Assembly (NCBI GenBank): GCA_032027085.1
Contig: JAVSMS010000001.1
Location: forward strand, 4,441,730-4,505,729
DNA: 64,000 nucleotides
Source of the DNA: Pseudorhodoplanes sp.
Lineage (GTDB): Bacteria > Pseudomonadota > Alphaproteobacteria > Rhizobiales > Xanthobacteraceae
Reading direction: 5' to 3'
The stretch's first letter is position 1, and each line of letters opens with the position of its first letter. The notes under the pieces were generated by a model. That model ran no database searches. It was not told where the DNA came from and worked only from the letters and a program-made list of their open reading frames with translations. This document shows, piece by piece, positions 13,957 through 21,910 of the stretch. Made by a program: the position numbers and the translations under genes.

Positions 13957-15972
13957 TCAGCGCAGCATGTTCAGAAGGTCCTGGACCATCTGGTTCGCTG
14001 TAGTGATGACGCGGGTATTTGACGAATAGGCCTGCTGCGTCACGATCAGCTTGGTGAATTCGTCGGCGATGTCGGTGTTGGAGCCTTCCAGCGAGGAGCC
14101 GACGATCTTGCCGGAGGCGCCATAGGTCGGCGCGCCGGATTCGTCGGTCACCTCGAAGGCGCCGCCATCGATGCGCTTGAGGAAATTCGCGCCGTTGAAG
14201 TCAGCGAGCGTGATTTCGGCCAGGTCGATGGTGCGGCCGTTTGAGTAGCTGCCGACCACGCGGCCCTTGTCGCTCACCGCAACCGTCTGCAACTCGCCGG
14301 CGGCGTAGCCGTTCTGCGTCAGCAGGTTGACCTTGACGGTGCCGTTGGCGTCGGAGAATTGCGTGATGCCGCCGGCGCCGTGCACAACCTGGACGTTGCC
14401 GAGGCTGATGCCGTCGACCGTGACGTTGTTGAGCGCAAGCGTGGCGATCAGCGGATTCATTTGGCCATTGGCGCCGAATGTGTAGTTCACGCCCGCATTG
14501 CGCCACGCCACATCGGTGCCCGTCGCTGTTGAACTTTCTTGATAGAACAGGTTCCAGGTATCGGTGCCGCCGGTCGAGGCGCTGTCCACCTTGGCCCAGC
14601 GCAGCTGGATGTTTACGGGCGAGCCGGAAATGTCATAGGCGGTGATCGCGCCGCCGCCGATCGAATTATCGATGAAGGTCGACAAGTCATTGCCGACCAC
14701 CGTGCCGTTGGACGGCAGTCCGGTCAGCGTCTGGATGCCGAAATTCTGCGGGCTGACGGTACCGCCGATGGTGATGACATCGGTCATGTTGCCGGCGTTG
14801 ATCGTGATATTGCCGCCGGCGCCCACCGAGGCGGTGCCATAAAGTGGTGGCATGGCGCCGAGCGCAGTGGCCAGTTCAGCGAGTGTCGATACTTCGCCAC
14901 CGCCGGTGCCAAATGTGATGGTGTAGGTCGGGTTGCCTCCGATGGTGATGTCCAAAGTCTGACCTTGCGCCGCCATATTCTGAGTCAGGATATTGGTGGC
15001 GTTGGTGGTGCCGATCGAAATGCCGAGTTCGGTCAGAAGCTGCGCCGGCGGCGTGCCGCCGATGGTGATGTTGGTATCCGCTGCGGCGCCGCCGGTCGTG
15101 GTGAGGACCAGCCTGCCGCCGACAATCGACGCATCAATCGGGATCGCCGCGCCGCCCATGGCAGTATCAATCGCCAATTCAATATCGGCCGGCGTATCGC
15201 CGGCTGCGAAGTTGACGTTGGTGCCATTGATCGTCAGGGTGCCGGCGGCACCCGCACTGAGGGTGGCCGGCAATGCGGTGGATCCCGTCAACGTCGCAGC
15301 TGCGTCAAGCAGGATGGTGGCGCCGGAGCCGAGAATGCGCGCGGGCTGCGGCGGACCCGCAACCGGGTTCGCCTGAAACGCCGCAGGATTGAGCACCTCG
15401 GAGCCGACCACGTCTTCATCGTAGTCCGCCGTATGCGGCGTGCGCGCCAGGTTCGCGCGATATTCGATCTGGGTCGTGGGCTGCGCCGGCAGGAAGTCGT
15501 TCTGGAATTGCAGGAGCGTCGGCACGCTGCCGACGAGATTGCCGGTCGTGGAGTCGACGGGGATGCCCATCAGATAATAGCCGGCGCCGTTGACCAGATA
15601 GCCGTTCTTGTCGACCTGGAAGTCGCCGCGGCGGGTGTAGTTCTCGACGCCGGCAAAGACCGGATTGTTGTCGACGAAATTGTCCGGCTTCTGCACCACG
15701 AAGAAGCCGTCGCCGTTGATCGCCATGAAGGTGCCGATTGAGGCGCTCTGGATGTCGCCCTGCACCGTGATGGTCGAGCGGGAATTCGCCACCACCGAAC
15801 CGGCGAGCTGTTTGGAGGGGATGTTTTCAGGAATGAGGTCGACGAAGCTGGTGTCCTGGCGCTTGAACGCGGTCGTCTGCGAGTTCGCGATGTTGCCGGA
15901 CACGTTCTCGAGCGCGAAAGATTGTGCGCGCATGCCGGTGACGGCGGTGCTGAGAGCGCCGAAGATACCCAT
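13957..15972 (-). CDS. flgE: Flagellar hook protein FlgE
   Basis: 671 residues from an ATG preceded by GGAGGGATGTA. This start gives MGIFGALSTAVTGMRAQS and NVSGNIANSQTTAFKR, the FlgE N-terminus; the longer frame to 16080 is not conserved in type. The GDGFFVV motif and the C-terminal TKLIVTQQAYSSNTRVIT helix complete the family marks. The centre (about residues 230-430) is long, with Thr/Gly/Asn-rich beta repeats of the flagellin-IN kind (TLTINGTNVNF, LDITIGGNPTYTI). FlgE forms the hook. A sigma-54-type promoter and FlbD-like dyad lie upstream. Confidence 0.95.
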   Translation of the reverse strand: MGIFGALSTAVTGMRAQSFALENVSGNIANSQTTAFKRQDTSFVDLIPENIPSKQLAGSVVANSRSTITVQGDIQSASIGTFMAINGDGFFVVQKPDNFVDNNPVFAGVENYTRRGDFQVDKNGYLVNGAGYYLMGIPVDSTTGNLVGSVPTLLQFQNDFLPAQPTTQIEYRANLARTPHTADYDEDVVGSEVLNPAAFQANPVAGPPQPARILGSGATILLDAAATLTGSTALPATLSAGAAGTLTINGTNVNFAAGDTPADIELAIDTAMGGAAIPIDASIVGGRLVLTTTGGAAADTNITIGGTPPAQLLTELGISIGTTNATNILTQNMAAQGQTLDITIGGNPTYTITFGTGGGEVSTLAELATALGAMPPLYGTASVGAGGNITINAGNMTDVITIGGTVSPQNFGIQTLTGLPSNGTVVGNDLSTFIDNSIGGGAITAYDISGSPVNIQLRWAKVDSASTGGTDTWNLFYQESSTATGTDVAWRNAGVNYTFGANGQMNPLIATLALNNVTVDGISLGNVQVVHGAGGITQFSDANGTVKVNLLTQNGYAAGELQTVAVSDKGRVVGSYSNGRTIDLAEITLADFNGANFLKRIDGGAFEVTDESGAPTYGASGKIVGSSLEGSNTDIADEFTKLIVTQQAYSSNTRVITTANQMVQDLLNMLR

Positions 15973-16041
15973 TACATCCCTCCAGAGCGGCCGGGGCGGC
16001 CATCCCGGAAAAAGCCAAGGCCGCGCAATCACGCCTTGCAT

Positions 16042-16057
16042 CGCAAGTCGCGTGCCA
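16042..16057 (-). promoter_or_regulatory. Sigma-54 promoter of the flgE-flgK-flgL operon
   Basis: On the minus strand TGGCACGCGACTTGCG matches TGGCACG-N4-TTGCW except for the last base. It lies 70 bases before the flgE ATG, close to the 66 bases seen at flgI. Hook genes depend on sigma-54 in Caulobacter. Confidence 0.75.
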
Positions 16058-16140
16058 CAAAAATTACTTTTTATTTTCAATAGCTTATATGATACAAGGA
16101 GGTAGAAGGATCGCTTGGTACTGGCGCCAAAATGCCTAGT

Positions 16141-16159
16141 CCCGGCAGGTTTTGCCGGG
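16141..16159. promoter_or_regulatory. FlbD/ftr-like dyad upstream of flgE (may also end msrB)
   Basis: CCCGGCA-GGTTT-TGCCGGG is a perfect 7-base-pair dyad. Its centre is about 93 bases upstream of the flgE sigma-54 promoter, and it has the same GGCA-N5-TGCCGGGC plan as the flgI upstream site. It also lies just past the msrB stop, but no T-run follows on that strand, so an enhancer site is the better reading. Confidence 0.55.
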
Positions 16160-16191
16160 CAGATATTTACGTTCCGCCTACGTATTGCGGC

Positions 16192-16692
16192 TCAGGCCGC
16201 CCGGTCGGGCTTAAACTTCAGCGCCACGCCGTTCATGCAATAGCGTAGCCCGGTCGGCCTCGGTCCGTCGTCGAACACATGGCCGAGATGGCCACCGCAG
16301 CGACGGCAATGCACTTCGGTGCGGGTCATGAACAGCGAGCGGTCGACTTGAGTGCCGACCGCCTCGGGCAGCACATCGTAGAAGCTTGGCCATCCCGTGC
16401 CACTTTCATATTTCGTCGCGGAGGAGAACAGCGGCAGGTCGCAGCCGGCGCACGAATACACCCCTTTGCGCTTTTCCTGATTCAGCGCACTTGTTCCCGG
16501 CCGTTCGGTGCCGTGCTCGCGCAGCACATAGTATTGTGGAGCCGTGAGCAGCTTCTTCCATTCATCCGCCGATTTGGCGATCTCGAACGACTTCGTCTTT
16601 TCCGCCCGAGCGTCACCGCTCAGCCAGCGGGCGCCCAGAACGGCCGCACCGGCACCGGCTAACAGCATTGCGGCTTTGCGTCTGGTCTGCAT
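16192..16692 (-). CDS. msrB: Exported peptide-methionine (R)-S-oxide reductase MsrB
   Basis: 166 residues. The catalytic cysteine is in RYCMN (C152). Two CxxC pairs (C81/C84 and C129/C132) bind structural zinc. It reduces the R epimer of methionine sulfoxide. The N-terminus (TRRKAAMLLAGAGAAVLG) has twin arginines followed by a hydrophobic stretch, a Tat-like or membrane-anchor leader, so the enzyme probably works in the periplasm. It lies 25 bases after msrA, forming a two-gene operon. Confidence 0.9.
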   Translation of the reverse strand: MQTRRKAAMLLAGAGAAVLGARWLSGDARAEKTKSFEIAKSADEWKKLLTAPQYYVLREHGTERPGTSALNQEKRKGVYSCAGCDLPLFSSATKYESGTGWPSFYDVLPEAVGTQVDRSLFMTRTEVHCRRCGGHLGHVFDDGPRPTGLRYCMNGVALKFKPDRAA

Positions 16693-16717
16693 GGCACTCT
16701 CCTGTATGTGCCGCTCG

Positions 16718-17329
16718 TCAGTGCGTCGCCTTGCCCCAAATCTGCTCGAGTCGCTGATCGCGTCCGCAATTCCAGCGGTAGAATTTATATTTGGCCGGAT
16801 TCTTCAGATAGAAGTCCTGGTGATAATCCTCAGCCGGATAGAATTTCGTCGCCAGCACGATCTCGGTCTGGATCAGCAGGCTGAATTTCCCCGAAGCTTC
16901 CAACTCTTTCTTCGATTTTTCGGCAAGCTTCAATTGCGCCGCGTCATGCACGAAAATCGCCGTGCGATACATGTCGCCGGTATCGCAGAATTGCCGATCC
17001 TTGGCGAAGGGATCGATATTGTGCCAGAAGACGTCGAGCAGTTTCTCGTAAGAGACCTTGCCCGCATCAAAGACGATCTCGACCGCTTCCGCATGACCGG
17101 TGCCGCCGCGCGACACCTGCTGATAGGTCGGGTTCGCTACCTTGCCGCCGATATAGCCCGACATGGTGGAGATCACGCCGTCGACCTTGTCGAAATCGGC
17201 CTCAACACACCAGAAGCAGCCGCCGGCGAAGGTAGCTTTAGCGGTCTTCGGAGAATCGGATTGCGCCGCGGCGGCGGCGCCGGTCACAGCCACGGCCGCG
17301 AACACCAGAATGGAAGTCCATCGACGCAT
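16718..17329 (-). CDS. msrA: Exported peptide-methionine (S)-S-oxide reductase MsrA
   Basis: 203 residues. The catalytic GGCFWC motif has C38 as nucleophile, followed by GYIGG and a GGTGHAEAVEI block. A Sec-type signal peptide (MRRWTSILVF, then an Ala-rich stretch) precedes the domain, so this MsrA is predicted to be exported, unlike the usual cytoplasmic enzyme. It reduces the S epimer and pairs with MsrB just downstream, giving a complete extracytoplasmic repair set. The ATG is preceded by AGGACAG. Confidence 0.92.
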   Translation of the reverse strand: MRRWTSILVFAAVAVTGAAAAAQSDSPKTAKATFAGGCFWCVEADFDKVDGVISTMSGYIGGKVANPTYQQVSRGGTGHAEAVEIVFDAGKVSYEKLLDVFWHNIDPFAKDRQFCDTGDMYRTAIFVHDAAQLKLAEKSKKELEASGKFSLLIQTEIVLATKFYPAEDYHQDFYLKNPAKYKFYRWNCGRDQRLEQIWGKATH

Positions 17330-17529
17330 CGTCTGTCCTGCTTCTGATCAACACCGATCGCAGCGGCATTGCTCCATATTCGCAAGACCAGCCTAGCGCG
17401 TTTTCGCGAGCCCCTCACGCATGCTCACATTCCCGCGACCGCCCTGAAAGCCCATGAATTGCGACCTTCTTGCCCTCCCCGGCCGCTCTGACTAGTGTCC
17501 GGCCCGGCATCAGACGGGATTACCAAAAT

Positions 17530-18375
17530 ATGCGTTTTGAAGGCACCAAAGGCTATGTGGCAACCGACGATCTGAAGGTTGCAGTGAATGCCGCAGTGGC
17601 GCTGGAACGGCCGCTGCTGGTGAAGGGTGAGCCCGGCACGGGAAAGACCGTGCTGGCACTGGAAATCGCCAAGGCGATCGGCGCGCCGCTGATCGAGTGG
17701 CATGTGAAATCCACCACCAAGGCGCAACAGGGCCTCTATGAATATGACGCGGTGTCGCGCCTGCGCGACAGCCAGCTCGGCGACGAGCGCGTGAAGGACA
17801 TCCGCAATTACATCAAGCGCGGGAAATTGTGGGACTCGTTCGTCTCGGACGAACGACCGGTGCTGCTGATCGACGAGATCGACAAGGCCGATATCGAGTT
17901 CCCGAACGACCTGCTGCAGGAACTCGACCGGATGGAATTCTTCGTCTACGAGACCGGCGAGACCGTGAAGGCACGGCGCCGCCCGATCGTGGTCATCACC
18001 TCGAACAACGAGAAGGAGTTGCCCGACGCCTTCCTGCGCCGCTGCTTCTTCCACTATATCCGCTTTCCCGACGCCGACACCATGCGCGCCATCGTCGATG
18101 TGCATTTTCCCGGCATCAAGCAGCGGCTGGTCGCGGAAGCGCTGAAGCTGTTCTATGAAATCCGCGATGTGCCCGGCCTGAAGAAAAAGCCGTCGACCTC
18201 CGAACTGCTCGACTGGCTCAAGCTATTGATGGTCGAAGATATCGGGCCGGACACCCTGCGCGAGCGCGATCCGAAAAAGCTGATTCCGCCGCTGCATGGC
18301 GCGCTGCTTAAGAACGAGCAGGATGTGCATCTGTTCGAGCGGCTGGCGTTCATGGCCAGACGTGATGGGCGTTGA
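17530..18375 (+). CDS. MoxR-family AAA+ ATPase
   Basis: 281 residues from the ATG at 17530; an in-frame ATG at 17470 would add residues unlike the family. Walker A is GEPGTGKT (33-40) and Walker B LLIDEIDKAD (about 112-121). The sensor region ITSNNEKELPDAFLRRC follows. MoxR ATPases remodel or mature partner proteins and usually work with a VWA-domain protein. The likely partner is the CoxE-type VWA protein at 36067-37239, about 18 kb away rather than adjacent. The convergent FAD oxidoreductase ends 15 bases downstream. Confidence 0.9.
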   Translation: MRFEGTKGYVATDDLKVAVNAAVALERPLLVKGEPGTGKTVLALEIAKAIGAPLIEWHVKSTTKAQQGLYEYDAVSRLRDSQLGDERVKDIRNYIKRGKLWDSFVSDERPVLLIDEIDKADIEFPNDLLQELDRMEFFVYETGETVKARRRPIVVITSNNEKELPDAFLRRCFFHYIRFPDADTMRAIVDVHFPGIKQRLVAEALKLFYEIRDVPGLKKKPSTSELLDWLKLLMVEDIGPDTLRERDPKKLIPPLHGALLKNEQDVHLFERLAFMARRDGR

Positions 18376-18390
18376 CGGCGAACAGCCGGC

Positions 18391-19872
18391 TCATGTCTTG
18401 TCAGAGGGCCCGTTAGGCCGCCCGTTCCGCACAGGTTTGCGCGGCTGCGGTCTTTTGCGTGCGGCCTGTTCGGCGCGATTGTCCCGCACCCGCTGGCGCA
18501 GATCGCCGGCAGCGGGCTTGTTCTTTTTCTCGACAGGACGCGCGACCTTCTTTACGTCGTGCTGACGTTCCCGTTCGGCCTTGCGCGAGGCGCGCGCCGC
18601 GAGGCGTTCCTGCGTCCTGCGGGTCCAATAGAAAATCTGTGCGAACGTGCGCCCCAGCGCGCCGCCGGCCCAGATCAATTCGAACGGCAGGAACAGCCGC
18701 CAAGCGGTATCGCCCTCGACAATGGCGCGCGCGATCATGTTGCCGGCCATCGCTGTCGTGTTCAGTCCATGTCCGCCGAAACCGCTGGCAAGCCAGACCG
18801 CATTGGTGACCTCGCCAATCTGAGGCATGCGATGCACAGCGTTCCCGAGCGTGCCGGTCCAGGCATACTCGATCTCGACATCACCAAGCTGTGGAAAGAC
18901 ACGCCGGATGTCGCGCCGCAATCCCTTGGCAAAGCGCCAGGGGTCGGCATTCCATGTCGCCATGCGGCCGGACCAGACCAGCCGGTCCTCCACGACGCGG
19001 TAATGATTGTCGGCCCAGTCGGTGTCCGACACCGAGCCGCGCCAGGCTATGGCCTCTGCCAGCTTGTCCGGATCCAGCGGCTTGGTTGTGATCACATAAG
19101 TGCGCACCGGCAGAATGGTCTGCGCGATGTCCGGCATCACAGAGCCAAGATGCGCATTGCCGGCGAGCACGATATGCGCGGCGCGAACGCGCGCCTGCGA
19201 CGTCGCGACCCGCTTGCGTACGCCGGCAGGATCGATCGACAAGGCGGGTGTGTTCTCGCATATGCGCGCGCCTGCGTCTTCGGCAAGCTTGGCCAGCATG
19301 AGCGCATAATTGAGCGGCTGAATGTTGAACGCGTCCCGATATCCGATCGCCTGGAAATAATACGGCGTCTTCAGCAAGGTACGCACTTGCTCAGTCGCCA
19401 GAATGTCGACCTCGGCGCCGAGGTCGCGAAGCAATGCCCATTCCGACTGCACGGTTTTCGCACGGTCGATTTTTGAAACATGGAGCCAGCCGTCGCTGGC
19501 CTGGACGGGGATGTCGTTTTCCTCGATTGTCTGCCGCACGTAATCGAGACCGGCCTTCGACAGCGCCCAAAGAGCGCGCGCATGCTCGATCCCGACACGC
19601 TCGACAATGCGTCCCGGCGCTTGCGCAAATCCCGGCAGGACGAAACCTGTATTGCGGCTGGAGGCGTTCCAGGCAATGCGACTCGCCTCCAGCACGATCA
19701 CCGACCATCCGCGACGCGCGATCTCTCGCGCCACCGTCAGACCGGCAAGTCCGCCTCCGATCACGCAGACATCGACATCGGCATCCACAGTCAACGGCGC
19801 CCGCGGCGGCGGCAAAGCCGCCGTCGCTGCGAACAGGCTCGATCCGTAGATCGCAATGTCCGGATTGCTCAT
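18391..19872 (-). CDS. FAD-dependent amine/amino-acid oxidoreductase (DAO family) with basic C-terminal extension
   Basis: 493 residues. The dinucleotide-binding motif GGGLAGLT lies at about 39-46, with the ribose-binding Glu in VIVLEAS. The SSRNTGFVLPG segment and the late WLASGFGGHGLNTT block are typical of DAO-type oxidases related to PuuB/OrdL. The substrate cannot be told; it is likely an amine or amino acid. The last 90 residues are unusual: an aromatic/hydrophobic patch (LFLPFELIWAGGALG) and then a strongly basic Lys/Arg/Pro tail. The start ATG at 19872 is divergent from sixA, 87 bases away. Confidence 0.8.
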   Translation of the reverse strand: MSNPDIAIYGSSLFAATAALPPPRAPLTVDADVDVCVIGGGLAGLTVAREIARRGWSVIVLEASRIAWNASSRNTGFVLPGFAQAPGRIVERVGIEHARALWALSKAGLDYVRQTIEENDIPVQASDGWLHVSKIDRAKTVQSEWALLRDLGAEVDILATEQVRTLLKTPYYFQAIGYRDAFNIQPLNYALMLAKLAEDAGARICENTPALSIDPAGVRKRVATSQARVRAAHIVLAGNAHLGSVMPDIAQTILPVRTYVITTKPLDPDKLAEAIAWRGSVSDTDWADNHYRVVEDRLVWSGRMATWNADPWRFAKGLRRDIRRVFPQLGDVEIEYAWTGTLGNAVHRMPQIGEVTNAVWLASGFGGHGLNTTAMAGNMIARAIVEGDTAWRLFLPFELIWAGGALGRTFAQIFYWTRRTQERLAARASRKAERERQHDVKKVARPVEKKNKPAAGDLRQRVRDNRAEQAARKRPQPRKPVRNGRPNGPSDKT

Positions 19873-19959
19873 GGAAAGGCCGGAATGGCGCCAATATCCG
19901 TCACGATCTCGCATGCTAAAGTTGGTAAAACAAGTCTTCGTACCTCGCAGGTCCCGCTC

Positions 19960-20484
19960 ATGCGCCGCCTCATGCTGCTTCGCCATGCAAAATCCGACCG
20001 ATCGCAGAACGGCCAACGCGACCATGACCGCGATCTCGCCGCGCGTGGGCGGGCGGCAGCGCCGCAAATTGGCGCCTATCTGGCGGAGCGCGCCCTGGTC
20101 CCCGATTGTGTTCTGGTCTCGACGGCACGGCGGACACGAGAGACTTGGAAGCTTGTGGCGGCCGCCCTGCCCGGAGCTCCGAAAGCCCGTTTCGATGAGC
20201 GCATCTATGAGGCGGACCCGGACGACATCCTGGACGCGATCCGCGCGACGCCGGCATCGTGCCAATGCCTGCTGGTGATCGGTCACAATCCCGGGCTGCA
20301 GGAACTGGCTTTGCTGCTGGCCAGCGATGGAAGCCAGAACGATCTCCACAGCCTGGCCGAAAAATTTCCGACCGCCGGCCTTGCCGTCTTCGATGTGCCG
20401 ATCGACGACTGGGCCGATCTGCGCAGCCATACCGGCCGCCTCGATTCTTTCATCACGCCCCGCGCGCTCAGCGAAAAGATCTGA
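19960..20484 (+). CDS. SixA-type histidine phosphatase
   Basis: 174 residues. LMLLRHAKSD carries the catalytic His of the RHxxS form of the histidine-phosphatase family. The partner Arg is in ARRTRETW and the second catalytic His in VIGHNPGL. SixA in E. coli removes phosphate from phosphohistidine domains; other members act on small phosphates, so the substrate is open. It is divergent from the FAD oxidoreductase and 78 bases before the universal stress gene. The longer frame from 19480 is antisense to the neighbour and was not used. Confidence 0.85.
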   Translation: MRRLMLLRHAKSDRSQNGQRDHDRDLAARGRAAAPQIGAYLAERALVPDCVLVSTARRTRETWKLVAAALPGAPKARFDERIYEADPDDILDAIRATPASCQCLLVIGHNPGLQELALLLASDGSQNDLHSLAEKFPTAGLAVFDVPIDDWADLRSHTGRLDSFITPRALSEKI

Positions 20485-20562
20485 TCCGCGACACCGAATC
20501 CCCTCTCCTCGCCGCCTTTGCCGTGGCAATATGCCCGGCGGCAATCCTGAGAGGAGGGCACG

Positions 20563-20988
20563 GTGTTCAAGACGATTCTGGTCCCGGTCGATCTCGCCGA
20601 ACCCGAACTTGCCAAGCCGGCCATTGACACCGCCTGCGCAATGGCGCGCGCCTCCTCCGGCTCGGTCAGGCTGATCAATGTCCTGCCGATGACCCCGGTG
20701 ATGCTTGCAGAATATGTCCCCCCGGATTTCGACGTGCAGCAGCGCAAGTCGGCCGAAGAAGGACTGATCGCGCTGGCGCGCGATTGCGGTCTCGGCGACA
20801 AGCACGTGTCAACCGTCGTCCGCCAAGGCGGCATTTATCATGAGGTCATCGAAGAGGCGAAAGCACTTCCGGCGGATCTCATCGTGATGACGTCGCACCG
20901 GCCGGACATGCGCAGCTATTTTCTGGGCTCCAATGCCGGCCACATGGTGCGCTATGCGACCTGCTCGGTGCTGGTGCTGCGAAACTAG
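20563..20988 (+). CDS. Universal stress protein (UspA family)
   Basis: 141 residues, GTG start behind an excellent GAGGAGGG. Starts MFKTILVPVDLAE and ends with the ATP-binding-type loop GSNAGHMVRYATCSVLVLR, where G-x2-G-x9-S can be seen. Proteins of this type help survive starvation, oxidants or energy loss. Alone or with sixA in a short transcription unit. Its stop overlaps by 4 bases that of the convergent membrane-protein gene. Confidence 0.9.
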   Translation: MFKTILVPVDLAEPELAKPAIDTACAMARASSGSVRLINVLPMTPVMLAEYVPPDFDVQQRKSAEEGLIALARDCGLGDKHVSTVVRQGGIYHEVIEEAKALPADLIVMTSHRPDMRSYFLGSNAGHMVRYATCSVLVLRN

Positions 20989-21596
20989 CCTTTCGATCTG
21001 GGAAGTACATTTTCCGGAATGGCCGTTGCGGCGTAGCGGCCGGGGCGATTGCGCCGGAAAAATCCGCCGATCTGCCACAGCAGCAGCGCGAAAAATCCCA
21101 CCAGAAACAGTGTCGCGGCCCAGGAATTCTGCCGCAACGCACTGACCAGCAGCGCGACAATGCCGATCGCAAGCGCTGCAAAGACGACGAACCCCGGCCA
21201 ATACAGAAAAGGATGCGTGCCTGCGTCCAGCAATGGATTGGACTTTGCGGCAGCGATCCGCTGATGCAACGCGACGATGAAATCTCGATAGGGCTGATCC
21301 TGCCGCCGCTGTTCGGCGATGCCATGCCAGGATGTGGATGCGATGGTCAGCTTGGGCGCGCCCGGCGCCCATATCTCGGCGATGAACCGATAGGATTGCA
21401 TCGTCGCCGGCCGGAATGACAAACGGACCCGCCGAATGTCGCGGTAGAAGATCTCGCCCTGCCGGCGGCCGATGACCCAGACCAGCCGGTCGGGGTCGAG
21501 CCGGAATTCCCAGGGCGCCCCCATCAGCGACGCCTTGTAGGCATAGGCGGGAGTTGCGGCTACCGCGCTATCGGACGTGTCCTCTACCTGACCCAT
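20985..21596 (-). CDS. Uncharacterised membrane protein with two transmembrane segments
   Basis: 203 residues from the ATG at 21596 (AAAGGGTTGG upstream). I do not recognise a named family. The first 130 residues are soluble and beta-rich, with a run that looks like a PH-type sheet (WEFRLDPDRLVWVIGRR, FYRDIRRVRLSFRP). Two hydrophobic helices follow (PGFVVFAALAIGIVALLVSA and TLFLVGFFALLLWQIGGFF) with a basic end. It is divergent from the crescentin-like gene and shares the 314-base region with the CtrA-type box, so it may also respond to that site. Confidence 0.7.
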   Translation of the reverse strand: MGQVEDTSDSAVAATPAYAYKASLMGAPWEFRLDPDRLVWVIGRRQGEIFYRDIRRVRLSFRPATMQSYRFIAEIWAPGAPKLTIASTSWHGIAEQRRQDQPYRDFIVALHQRIAAAKSNPLLDAGTHPFLYWPGFVVFAALAIGIVALLVSALRQNSWAATLFLVGFFALLLWQIGGFFRRNRPGRYAATAIPENVLPRSKG

Positions 21597-21910
21597 TCCA
21601 ACCCTTTGACCCGCCCCCAAAGCCGAGGCATCCCCTCAAGAGAGTCGCTTCCACCAACCCCTAGCCGGGCTGTTAGCCCAGCGCTGTGGATAAGCAAAGC
21701 TCGGTTTTCCCTTGGATTCGCCGCAGGGAAAGCGGTCGCCGGTAGCCGGCTGCCTCCCGGTGCGCCGTTAACCTTAACAAGATATTAAAAAATACCGCGC
21801 CGTGCCCGATTTGTACTAGGAATCCCATGGGGCGGGCACAGCCAGAACAAGCCGGGCTTTCCGGCGCGGTTGTCGCGCAGTGACTTGTTGTGTCGGTTAG
21901 GGGGTTGAAC
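21597..21910. other. Divergent intergenic region with CtrA-type box
   Basis: 314 bases without a gene between the membrane-protein start and the crescentin-like start. The right half is AT-rich around GTTAACCTTAACAAGATATT and holds the perfect CtrA-type box. No other clear element was seen. Confidence 0.5.
21774..21788. promoter_or_regulatory. CtrA-type box upstream of crescentin-like gene
   Basis: A perfect TTAA-CAAGATA-TTAA, with an extra TTAACC half-site 7 bases before it. It lies 122 bases upstream of the ATG at 21911. Confidence 0.55.

Noticed and set aside
16141-16159. Dyad read as the msrB intrinsic terminator
   Set aside because: No T-run follows the stem on the minus strand, and the same dyad type occurs upstream of flgI where no gene ends. 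It is kept as a regulatory site, with termination as a lesser possibility.
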